5,942 nucleotides of DNA from Arthrobacter sp. (GTDB lineage Bacteria > Actinomycetota > Actinomycetes > Actinomycetales > Micrococcaceae): contig JAODMS010000202.1 of NCBI GenBank assembly GCA_025464925.1, positions 1 to 5,942 of the forward strand, in the 5' to 3' direction. A program made the translations under genes and the position numbers. The notes beneath the pieces are model-generated. The model saw nothing but the letters and a program-made list of their open reading frames with translations, was not told the DNA's origin and did not search any database. Shown in pieces: positions 1 to 5,262 of this stretch (position 1 is the first letter of the stretch; the number at the start of each line of letters is the position of its first letter).

Positions 1-1
1 G

Positions 2-286
2 GCCGCCATCTTCTTCGGCAGGCTGATTCCCGGAGTGCGCAGTCTCATTTCCCTGCCCGCCGGTGCCCAGAAAATGGACCTCCTGACGTTCAGCATCTTC
101 ACCATCGCCGGCAGCGGCCTCTGGAACACAGTGCTGATCGGGCTCGGCGCCCTGCTCGGAACCCAGTACCAGCTCATCGACCAGTACTCCCGCTACCTCA
201 ACTACGCCGCCTACGCTGCCCTCACAGCCGCCATCATCGGACTGGTGGCCAGAAACCGCAAAAGGCGCCGGACCACACCCGGCTAG
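2..286 (+). CDS. DedA-family membrane protein (VTT domain), C-terminal part
   Basis: The reading frame is open from the first bases of the window and ends at TAG 284-286, leaving 94 C-terminal residues; the start lies outside the window. It begins with the segment FFGRLIPGVRSLISLPAG, the conserved DedA block in which an Arg-x-x-Pro-x-x-Arg motif precedes a Pro-Ala-Gly turn. The segments GSGLWNTVLIGLGALLG and YLNYAAYAALTAAIIGLVAR are two hydrophobic membrane helices. The protein ends in a basic tail (RNRKRRR) that fits a cytoplasmic C-terminus. DedA proteins are inner-membrane proteins linked to undecaprenyl phosphate or phospholipid flipping and to membrane homeostasis; the substrate cannot be told from this part. 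The internal GTG at 35 is not the real start, because the conserved motif begins before it. A nested hairpin directly after the stop probably ends its transcript. Confidence 0.9.
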   Translation, partial: AAIFFGRLIPGVRSLISLPAGAQKMDLLTFSIFTIAGSGLWNTVLIGLGALLGTQYQLIDQYSRYLNYAAYAALTAAIIGLVARNRKRRRTTPG

Positions 287-324
287 CAGCGCCACTACCC
301 TTGGCAGAAGGGCGCATGGCGCTG
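287..324 (+). terminator. Nested hairpin after the DedA gene, overlapping the next promoter
   Basis: CAGCGCCA (287-294) pairs perfectly with TGGCGCTG (317-324). Inside it, CCCTT (298-302) pairs with AAGGG (308-312) around a 5-base loop. The hairpin starts on the base after the DedA stop codon, which fits a terminator. There is no U-tract, which is common in high-GC actinobacteria. The inner loop contains the candidate -35 of the AAA ATPase gene. Confidence 0.55.
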
Positions 325-331
325 GTAGGGT
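301..331 (+). promoter_or_regulatory. Candidate leaderless promoter of the AAA ATPase gene
   Basis: The hexamer TAGGGT (326-331) matches the TANNNT -10 pattern and ends 6 bases before the ATG at 338, so transcription would start at or next to the start codon. TTGGCA (301-306) is a good -35 candidate, but the 19-base spacer is longer than ideal. Leaderless mRNAs with exactly this -10 to ATG distance are common in actinobacteria. The GGTAGGG stretch could instead act as a weak ribosome binding site. Confidence 0.45.
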
Positions 332-337
332 CTGCGC

Positions 338-1804
338 ATGGATGAAAAATTGGGGAAGTTCATCGACAATTTTGCACAGCTGGTGCAGCTTGCACAGTCC
401 GGGCAGCACCGGGTGCAAGCGGGAACTCAACTACTGACAACGCTCACGGAGCATTTGGCAGTACCGTCAGAATTGCTGTCCGTGGTGGTGGAAGAGATCC
501 CGCCGCACCGTTTCGTAGACGCAGACATCCTGATGGCAGAGCTCGCGGGCGAGGACGCGGATTTCCGGCTGGTGGGCATCGGCGGCGGGGACCAGCGCCA
601 CCATCAGTCGTTGAGCGACATGCTGCAGCAATCCCAATTTTTCCCCCAGTTCCCGCTGTCCCAGCCTGACTACGCCAACCTCGCGGTGGGTCCCGACGAA
701 CAGCGGCAGGCGGTGGCCTTGGGACTGTGGCTGTTCAGCCACGGAGGCAGCCCGGTCGCGGTGCTGCAGCGGGACGCCAACCCCCGGTACGGGCGGCAGT
801 CAGCTTCCCTCGAAGTCCTGGCAGGCGACACCCGGAACGCGGCAGGCTTCCTCTCGGAGTTCCGTCGGCGAATGCAGCACCGCAGTGTCCTGAAAGGCCA
901 AGTCATCTCCCTGGTCATGGGCGAATATGGCCCAAGCGCGGCCGGAGTGACTTTTCATGCCCGGCCTGCCCTCGCCGCGTCCGATGTCATCCTGCCGGAG
1001 GGCCTGCTGCAGAAGGTGTCGGACCACGCCTTGGGTATCGCCGAGCACCGGGACTCGCTCAACCAATATGGGCAACACCTCAAGCGGGGCATCCTGCTCT
1101 ATGGCAAGCCGGGGACAGGCAAGACCCACACAGTAAGGTATTTGTTGAGCCAGAGCGAAGGAGCCACCGCCATCCTGCTCGCTGGAGGATCGCTGGCCAG
1201 GATCTCAGAGGCTGCCACCATGGCCAGGGCGTTGCAGCCCTCAATTGTGGTTCTTGAGGACTGTGACCTCATCGCCGAGGACCGGAGCTTTGGGCACGGA
1301 CCCCAGCCGCTGCTGTTCGAGGTACTGGACGCCATGGACGGCCTGGACAACGACGCCGACGTTGCGTTCGTTCTCACCACCAACCGCGTGGACATGCTCG
1401 AGCGCGCCTTGGCGCAGCGCCCCGGACGCGTGGACCTCGCCGTGGATATCCCCCTCCCGGTCCAGGCCGAGCGCATCCGGCTCGTGAACCTGTATGCCCG
1501 GGGAATTCCGTTCAGCACTAAGGCAGTCGAGGATGCGGCAGCGCGCACCGAGGGCACCACCGCGTCGTTCGCGCGTGAGCTCGTCCGCCGCGCCGTCGTT
1601 GCCGCCGCGTTGGATGGCCTTCCGGTCGCGGACAGCCACCTGAGCAAGGCTGTGGATGGCCTGATGGCCGATGGCGAGGCCCTCACCCGGAGCCTTCTCG
1701 GCAGCGGTGCCGGCGAAGGCGAGGGCTTTGGCGGGCCATTCCCCGGAGCACTCGGCTTTGGCGGGGCGGCACCTTCCATCCCGGGGACTAGCACCAACCG
1801 CTGA
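338..1804 (+). CDS. AAA family ATPase (Cdc48/FtsH-like AAA module)
   Basis: This 488-residue protein has one classical AAA module. Walker A is GKPGTGKT (256-263). The Walker B strand is SIVVLEDCDLI (302-312), sensor 1 is TTNR with Asn349, and the arginine-finger segment is RPGR (361-364). A helical lid follows, around 385-450, with TASFARELVRRA near the usual sensor-2 position. The Walker B acidic pair reads Glu307-Asp308, not the usual Asp-Glu. Residues 1-210 form an N-terminal region I cannot assign; it should carry substrate or partner specificity. There is no membrane helix or protease motif, so it is not FtsH. Residues 455-478 are Gly-rich. AAA ATPases of this type form hexamers that use ATP to remodel or unfold proteins in the cytoplasm. 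ATG 338 is chosen because a leaderless-type -10 and a GGTAGGG stretch sit just upstream. A link to the downstream hsp20 is possible but unproven. Confidence 0.9.
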   Translation: MDEKLGKFIDNFAQLVQLAQSGQHRVQAGTQLLTTLTEHLAVPSELLSVVVEEIPPHRFVDADILMAELAGEDADFRLVGIGGGDQRHHQSLSDMLQQSQFFPQFPLSQPDYANLAVGPDEQRQAVALGLWLFSHGGSPVAVLQRDANPRYGRQSASLEVLAGDTRNAAGFLSEFRRRMQHRSVLKGQVISLVMGEYGPSAAGVTFHARPALAASDVILPEGLLQKVSDHALGIAEHRDSLNQYGQHLKRGILLYGKPGTGKTHTVRYLLSQSEGATAILLAGGSLARISEAATMARALQPSIVVLEDCDLIAEDRSFGHGPQPLLFEVLDAMDGLDNDADVAFVLTTNRVDMLERALAQRPGRVDLAVDIPLPVQAERIRLVNLYARGIPFSTKAVEDAAARTEGTTASFARELVRRAVVAAALDGLPVADSHLSKAVDGLMADGEALTRSLLGSGAGEGEGFGGPFPGALGFGGAAPSIPGTSTNR

Positions 1805-1914
1805 CGCCGGCCAAAGATCATGATCGCCACCCGACGATCTCGATGTGCTCTGGGTTGGCCGTGAACGATGGCTTCTCCCCCAGCAACTCTCATCTGCAAC
1901 CTTCAAAAATTCTC

Positions 1915-1943
1915 TTGTCTAGATGTCTCTTTGGTGCTATAAA
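1915..1943 (+). promoter_or_regulatory. Sigma-70-type promoter of hsp20
   Basis: TTGTCT (1915-1920) and TATAAA (1938-1943) are separated by exactly 17 bases, in an AT-rich island unlike the surrounding GC-rich DNA. Transcription would start near 1950, giving a leader of about 68 bases. The hexamers resemble the vegetative consensus. I see no SigH-type GGAAT/GTT pair, no HAIR operator (CTTGAGT with ACTCAAG) and no CIRCE element. Confidence 0.7.
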
Positions 1944-1945
1944 AA

Positions 1946-1978
1946 ATCTATACCAGCCACAATAGATAGCCGGGCTGG
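1946..1978 (+). promoter_or_regulatory. Two interleaved dyads at the hsp20 transcription start
   Basis: ATCTAT (1946-1951) is inverted as ATAGAT (1962-1967), and CCAGCC (1953-1958) is inverted as GGCTGG (1973-1978). The two dyads interlock, so as RNA only one could form at a time. They lie just after the -10 and span the predicted start site, where a repressor would block transcription. The arms are only six bases each, so chance is possible. Confidence 0.3.
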
Positions 1979-2017
1979 ATTGAAGATAAAGAACGATCTG
2001 TGAGGAGTGAGTAGACC

Positions 2018-2443
2018 ATGCTGATGCGTACTGACCCGTTCCGCGAACTCGACCGGCTCGCCCAGCTGGTCCTCGGCACGACAGCGCGGCCGGCCGCGAT
2101 GCCGATGGACGCCTGGCAGGAGGGGGAAGAGTTCGTCGTTGCACTCGATCTGCCGGGTGTCGACGTCGATTCGGTGGACATCGACGTCGAACGCAACGTT
2201 CTGACGGTGAGAGCCGAGCGCACCGCCCCGGCCGGGGAAAACACGGAGCTGATCGCCGCCGAGCGCCCCCGCGGTGTCTTCAGCCGTCAGCTCATTCTGG
2301 GCGACGCCCTGGATACCGACGCCGTGAAGGCCAGCTACGACGCGGGGGTGCTGACGCTGCGGATCCCGGTGGCCGAGAAGGCCAAGCCGCGCCGCGTCGA
2401 GATTGACTCGGATAAGACCCGGCGCCAGCAAATTAGTGCCTGA
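2018..2443 (+). CDS. Small heat shock protein, Hsp20/alpha-crystallin family
   Basis: This 141-residue protein is a cytoplasmic, ATP-independent holdase chaperone that binds unfolding proteins and keeps them refoldable. The opening [14 protein letters not shown] is typical of actinobacterial Hsp20. The alpha-crystallin domain runs from about 28 to 130: [17 protein letters not shown] (41-57), NVLTVRAER (60-68), GVFSRQLIL (86-94) and the signature [13 protein letters not shown] (105-117), which contains the conserved Gly-Val-Leu. A C-terminal Val-Glu-Ile (127-129) resembles the I-x-I motif that joins subunits into oligomers. The length is normal for the family. The start is supported by GAGGAG at 2002-2007, 10 bases before the ATG. 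It has its own promoter and two strong hairpins downstream, so it is probably a single-gene unit. The heat-shock operators known in actinobacteria are not visible upstream. Confidence 0.95.
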   Translation: MLMRTDPFRELDRLAQLVLGTTARPAAMPMDAWQEGEEFVVALDLPGVDVDSVDIDVERNVLTVRAERTAPAGENTELIAAERPRGVFSRQLILGDALDTDAVKASYDAGVLTLRIPVAEKAKPRRVEIDSDKTRRQQISA

Positions 2444-2461
2444 CCCGCCCCGCGGTCAGGC
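2438..2461 (+). terminator. Hairpin spanning the hsp20 stop codon
   Basis: GCCTGACC (2438-2445) pairs perfectly with GGTCAGGC (2454-2461) around an 8-base loop. The TGA stop (2441-2443) lies inside the 5' arm. It may help termination or protect the 3' end, but a ribosome at the stop codon would melt it. No U-tract follows. Confidence 0.4.
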
Positions 2462-2509
2462 CCGCAGGAGGGGCACCGAAAAGCGGACCTCGACGGTCCT
2501 CCCCCGCCA

Positions 2510-2542
2510 ATGGTTCCCGGCCCATTACGGGCCGGGAACCAT
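2510..2542 (+). terminator. Strong 14-bp hairpin terminator after hsp20
   Basis: ATGGTTCCCGGCCC (2510-2523) and GGGCCGGGAACCAT (2529-2542) form a perfect 14-bp stem with the 5-base loop ATTAC. It is the most stable simple hairpin I found in the window. It lies 67 bases after the hsp20 stop and 71 bases before the next start. No U-tract follows, so it would be a U-less terminator of the kind described in actinobacteria, or an RNA-stabilising 3' end. Confidence 0.7.
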
Positions 2543-2589
2543 CCCCGGTCCAGGACGGCCGTGACGCAAGCAGATGAAAGGTAATTCAA

Positions 2590-2597
2590 GGAAGGAG
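2590..2597 (+). promoter_or_regulatory. Distant ribosome binding site of the SGNH hydrolase gene
   Basis: GGAAGGAG is a near-perfect Shine-Dalgarno sequence but ends 16 bases before the ATG at 2614, further than the usual 5-10. The codons between are GCA, AAG, ACG and GTT, so no better in-frame start exists. Downstream starts would cut into the GDS motif. Confidence 0.5.
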
Positions 2598-2613
2598 CCT
2601 GGCAAAGACGGTT

Positions 2614-3309
2614 ATGGGTAGTACAGGATCTTCAACCGGCCATGTGGTCCTTCTCGGGGACTCGATCTTCGACAACAAGGCATATGTCGGGGACGGGCCG
2701 GACATCGTTACCCAACTGCGTGACGAGCTCACGCCTGGCTGGCAAGCCACTCTTCTGGCTCTGGATGGCGAAGTGATATCCGGAGTCCCCCGGCAACTTC
2801 ATGGCCTCCCGGACGATGCTACCCACCTTGTCGTAAGCGCCGGTGGCAATGACGCGCTCGGATTCGCCCATTTGCTGCAAATGCCGGCGAGTTCTGTGAT
2901 CGACGCACTCGACATTCTCGCCAATGCCCAGGAGCGGTTCGCTGCGGACTATGAATTGATGGCGGAAGCGGTTTCAGTGACAGGTTTACCCACCGCCCTT
3001 TGCACCATCTATGACACTCCTTCCTCCGGGCCGGGACACCGGACTATCAGGACCGCGCTCTCCGTCTTCAACGACTGCATCACGAGGGCCGCTTTCGCTC
3101 GCGGCATCTCACTGATAGACCTACGACTCATCTGCGATCAGGACGGCGATTATGCAAACCCCATTGAACCGTCCGTTCAAGGAGGGGCCAAGATTTCACG
3201 CGCCATCGCCGGGCTGACAAATCAGTGTCATGACGTGCCTCGGTCCACTGTGATTGGCAAACGCCGACGCTCTCTTGGATGCCCGGTCGGCGGGTGGGGT
3301 GGCCCGTAG
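2614..3309 (+). CDS. GDSL/SGNH-type hydrolase-like protein with Glu at the catalytic His position
   Basis: This 231-residue protein has the SGNH fold signature. Block I is GDSIFDN with the nucleophile Ser17; block III is SAGGND, with the oxyanion Asn79. The first 200 residues match the size of a compact single-domain esterase or lipase. Block V normally reads Asp-x-x-His; here the aligned segment YANPIEPSVQGGAKISRAI (180-198) has Asn182 and Glu185. The usual Asp and His of the triad are therefore both absent, although the flanking Pro-Ser and Gly-Gly residues look conserved. From memory, similar YANPIEPS segments occur in other bacterial members, which would make it a subfamily trait, but I cannot verify this. 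No signal peptide is present, so it should be cytoplasmic. Residues 201-231 form a basic, Gly-ending tail unlike the family. Substrate and activity are unknown. The gene converges on the helix-turn-helix gene. Confidence 0.85.
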   Translation: MGSTGSSTGHVVLLGDSIFDNKAYVGDGPDIVTQLRDELTPGWQATLLALDGEVISGVPRQLHGLPDDATHLVVSAGGNDALGFAHLLQMPASSVIDALDILANAQERFAADYELMAEAVSVTGLPTALCTIYDTPSSGPGHRTIRTALSVFNDCITRAAFARGISLIDLRLICDQDGDYANPIEPSVQGGAKISRAIAGLTNQCHDVPRSTVIGKRRRSLGCPVGGWGGP

Positions 3310-3338
3310 GACGGCCTTCGGGTCTTGTGCTGTGCTCC

Positions 3339-3608
3339 TCAGTTCTCGGCCTCGTCACCTTCCGGGATCTGGCCCGCCGCGATGCGCTCGGCCGTCGCCT
3401 CAAAGGCGCCCTCGATGTATGCAACGAGATCATCTTCCCGTACCCGCCAGATACCCCTGCCGCCGAATTGCGCGGCACGCAATTCACCGCTGCGAACCAG
3501 CGCGTACACCAATGAGCTCGTGACGTTGAGGATCTCCTTTACCTGCTCCAGTGAGAGCATCTTCGGGAACTCCGCACCGGCCGCCAAGGCTGCGGCCATC
3601 TCGTTCAT
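3339..3608 (-). CDS. Small helix-turn-helix DNA-binding protein (BldC/excisionase-like, MerR superfamily)
   Basis: The protein has 89 residues from the ATG at 3608. The core MLSLEQVKEILNVTSSLVYALV (17-38) is the winged-helix recognition region of the excisionase/BldC type. It is followed by SGELRAAQFGGRGIWRVREDD (40-60), whose Gly-Gly-Arg-Gly turn forms the wing. The acidic C-terminal tail has no assigned role. The 3608 start is chosen because GGAG (plus-strand 3616-3619) lies 7 bases upstream. A TTG at 3635 would add nine residues (MNTSKWSKE) and is the main alternative; an ATG at 3599 is less likely. No integrase, transposase or attachment site is nearby, so a chromosomal transcription regulator is more likely than a recombination directionality factor. 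The target is unknown. The lipoprotein gene lies 174 bases upstream on the same strand. The protein ends 29 bases from the convergent SGNH hydrolase gene. Confidence 0.85.
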   Translation of the reverse strand: MNEMAAALAAGAEFPKMLSLEQVKEILNVTSSLVYALVRSGELRAAQFGGRGIWRVREDDLVAYIEGAFEATAERIAAGQIPEGDEAEN

Positions 3609-3746
3609 TTCCTTGCTCCACTTCGACGTGTTCAATCATCCTCATTCCGGTGTTGAAGTTCGTCCCAAGATGGGAGCTCAGGAGCGAACTGGACATATCG
3701 GCGCTTCAACCCGCCCGTGCATGATTAGCTGACGAATGGGCACTGC

Positions 3747-3779
3747 ACTTCATTCCGTCATGTTCGGTAATCTCGAAGT
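3747..3779 (-). terminator. Bulged hairpin after the lipoprotein gene
   Basis: Read on the minus strand just past the lipoprotein stop, ACTTC pairs with GAAGT, and ATT-A-CCG pairs with CGGAAT around a 7-base loop, giving 11 pairs with a 3-base and a 1-base bulge. The position 3 bases after the stop fits a terminator that would separate this gene from the helix-turn-helix gene. There is no U-tract. Confidence 0.4.
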
Positions 3780-3782
3780 CCC

Positions 3783-4802
3783 TCACTGGCCGCCGGCAGA
3801 AACCTCCGTCGCCACTTCGGCAGGGGGCGTCTTGGCGTAGTCGTTCAGGCTTACCTCGTATGCGTGCTTGTCGAGCACGAGTGCCTGCTGGTTGATCTCT
3901 TGCAGTTGGGCGTCGGAGAGCTTTTCCGCCTTAACGAGGTCCAAGGTCTCCTGGTCCGCCCCGCCCACAGCCGTCACTTGCACCAGACCCGTGCCTGCTG
4001 AGTAGAACTTCCGTTGGTGGCCCACCGCTGGTTCGAGCGGGTTGTGTTCATCAATCAACAGCACGTTGTCGTAGCACCCGGTGGCACCGCATACTCGCTC
4101 GCTCGCCGACATCACGTCCCCGCAGTCCAGGAAGTTCACTGCAGGCGCGTGGGCCTGCACGTAGTTCGGCGTGTCGATCCCGGGCTCGGCCGGCATCGCG
4201 ATCCCCGCCTGGGCTCCAGAGATTCCGCTGAGAAAGGTGTTGGGCGCGCCGATGAATTCGCCGTTTTCGAACTCTTCCGGGTACTCCCCGAAGAGCCAGA
4301 CAGTTCCGCTGTTCGTCTGGGCAAAGAAGGCCAGTTCGGATTCCACGAGCTCTCCGTCGGCGTAATCCCGGTCCCACATCACCTGGGTCTTCACACCGTC
4401 TATGACTTTCGTCAGTCCGGTCACGGAGTGGGTCACTGTGCGCTCCGTAGTGCCTTCCGCACTCACGACGTTGCCCGTTGTTGTGTACTGCATGCCGGGC
4501 GTCAGCGGGAACCACTTGTTGTCTATCTTCGGTGATGCCTGGAAGGCGGCGCGGTCGAAATTGATGGCAGACCCTGGCCCGCAGGGCCCTGCGGCTGCCG
4601 GCGCGGCTGTCGCTGTCGGCGTAACCGAGGGAGACGACGTCTCCGACGTCGCGGTCGGCGACGCCGCAGGCGATGCTGGGTCCGTGACCCCTGTCGTCGT
4701 CGCCGGGGTCGAAGTTGGCGCGGTACACGCCGCTGTGGACATCATGAGAAACAGCAGAAGCGCAGAACCCGACGCTGTTAGTCGTTTATGTGGCTGTAAC
4801 AT
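3783..4802 (-). CDS. Predicted lipoprotein of unknown function with Ser/Thr/Pro-rich linker
   Basis: This 339-residue protein has a lipoprotein-type signal: a basic start (MLQPHKR), a hydrophobic core (ALLLFLMM) and a cleavage region STAAC with Cys26. The Thr at -3 of the lipobox is not ideal, but Cys26 directly followed by a low-complexity linker supports lipid anchoring. Residues 27-72 are a Thr/Ser/Pro/Ala linker, typical of cell-wall-spanning tethers. The folded domain runs from about 74 to 325 and carries KWFPLTPGMQYTTTG (96-110), VMWDRDYADGELVE (141-154) and TVWLFGEYPEEFENGEF (167-183). I recall this pattern from uncharacterised secreted bacterial proteins, whose function I do not know. 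Cys74, Cys227, Cys238 and Cys243 could form two disulfides outside the cell. The ATG at 4802 is supported by GAAAGG (plus-strand 4811-4816) 8 bases upstream. Confidence 0.8.
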   Translation of the reverse strand: MLQPHKRLTASGSALLLFLMMSTAACTAPTSTPATTTGVTDPASPAASPTATSETSSPSVTPTATAAPAAAGPCGPGSAINFDRAAFQASPKIDNKWFPLTPGMQYTTTGNVVSAEGTTERTVTHSVTGLTKVIDGVKTQVMWDRDYADGELVESELAFFAQTNSGTVWLFGEYPEEFENGEFIGAPNTFLSGISGAQAGIAMPAEPGIDTPNYVQAHAPAVNFLDCGDVMSASERVCGATGCYDNVLLIDEHNPLEPAVGHQRKFYSAGTGLVQVTAVGGADQETLDLVKAEKLSDAQLQEINQQALVLDKHAYEVSLNDYAKTPPAEVATEVSAGGQ

Positions 4803-5072
4803 CTCAGTAGCCTTTCGCCGTGGAAAATTTTTGTGGCGTCCAGCAGCTGTCCTTGGCCCGCCTGTTGGAGCTCACCGGGATGCAGCGCTGGTGAAACCGC
4901 GCCTATGCCGATCGGAATGAAGTTGCCGGGACGGGCGCAGATCAGGTCTCTCGGGACGGTTCACCGAGAAACAGACCGAAGGTGCGTGCAGCCTCCTCTC
5001 CTCAACCTGAGACCTATGCAGCAACGGACTGGCGTAGCAAGAATAATGGCCCTAATTCGGCTGTTTGAGAAG

Positions 5073-5143
5073 GGGTCGGCAGCCCACATTTTACCGGAGC
5101 CGGAATCTGGCTGCGGAACCGGGCACCACCGGTCCGCCGACCC
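5073..5143. repeat. Nested inverted repeats, possible structured RNA
   Basis: GGGTCGGC (5073-5080) is perfectly inverted as GCCGACCC (5136-5143). Inside it ACCGG (5093-5097) pairs with CCGGT (5129-5133), and AGCC (5098-5101) with GGCT (5109-5112), stacked directly on the middle stem. The same pairing is possible on either strand. It matches no riboswitch class I recognise. Confidence 0.3.
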
Positions 5144-5225
5144 GCCTTAGCCAACACCAGAATGGCCGCTCCGAATGCCTAAACCGGGGCTCCTAAGCAC
5201 GCACGGCCCTCCTGCCCCAGGTTGC

Positions 5226-5242
5226 CTCTGCCAACTGCAGAG
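5226..5242 (+). promoter_or_regulatory. Dyad overlapping the -35 region of the small membrane protein gene
   Basis: CTCTGC (5226-5231) is inverted as GCAGAG (5237-5242) with a 5-base centre. The left arm overlaps the best-spaced -35 candidate, CTGCCA (5228-5233), so it could be an operator. Six-base arms may be chance. Confidence 0.25.
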
Positions 5243-5257
5243 ACCGGCGGATAAGAT
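5228..5257 (+). promoter_or_regulatory. Candidate leaderless promoter of the small membrane protein gene
   Basis: TAAGAT (5252-5257) fits the TANNNT -10 and ends 5 bases before the ATG at 5263, placing the transcription start at or next to the start codon. CTGCCA (5228-5233), 18 bases further upstream, is a weak -35. No good Shine-Dalgarno is present, which supports the leaderless reading. Confidence 0.5.
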
Positions 5258-5262
5258 GAACC

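Larger units (their letters stand above)
4803..5262. other. 460-base divergent gap with nested inverted repeats, no credible gene
   Basis: This gap separates divergent genes and should hold both their promoters. Open frames here have no family features or good ribosome sites. It holds an inverted repeat AGGTCTC/GAGACCT (4944-4950, 5009-5015), a longer nested one at 5073-5143, and an AT-rich patch around 5036-5070. I could not find a convincing -35/-10 pair for the lipoprotein gene. Confidence 0.6.

Noticed and set aside
1808..1861. CGGCCAA (1808-1814) / TTGGCCG (1855-1861) as terminator of the AAA gene, with palindrome GATCATGATC (1816-1825)
   Set aside because: The stem is only 7 bp around a 40-base loop and the palindrome cannot form a hairpin with a proper loop; kept as chance.
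1099..1906. Long minus-strand open frames opposite the AAA ATPase gene
   Set aside because: They are antisense shadows caused by high GC codon use; their translations are Arg/Ser-rich with no motifs.
1950..2017. RNA thermometer (ROSE or fourU type) in the hsp20 leader
   Set aside because: The leader has no pyrimidine-rich stretch complementary to the GAGGAG site at 2002-2007, so the ribosome site cannot be masked by nearby pairing.
3339..3635. Longer helix-turn-helix protein from TTG at 3635
   Set aside because: Possible, but ATG at 3608 has GGAG at 7-base spacing and is the better start; the extra nine residues are not part of the domain.
3254..3732. Plus-strand open frames across the helix-turn-helix gene
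   Set aside because: They overlap a clear DNA-binding domain on the other strand and show low-complexity Arg/Ser/Pro content.
4014..4920. Plus-strand open frames opposite the lipoprotein gene
   Set aside because: The minus-strand frame has signal peptide, linker and conserved-looking motifs; the opposite frames have none.
4833..5150. Open frame of 105 codons in the divergent gap, plus strand
   Set aside because: GTG start without a ribosome site, biased composition and no recognisable domain; it also overlaps the inverted repeats.
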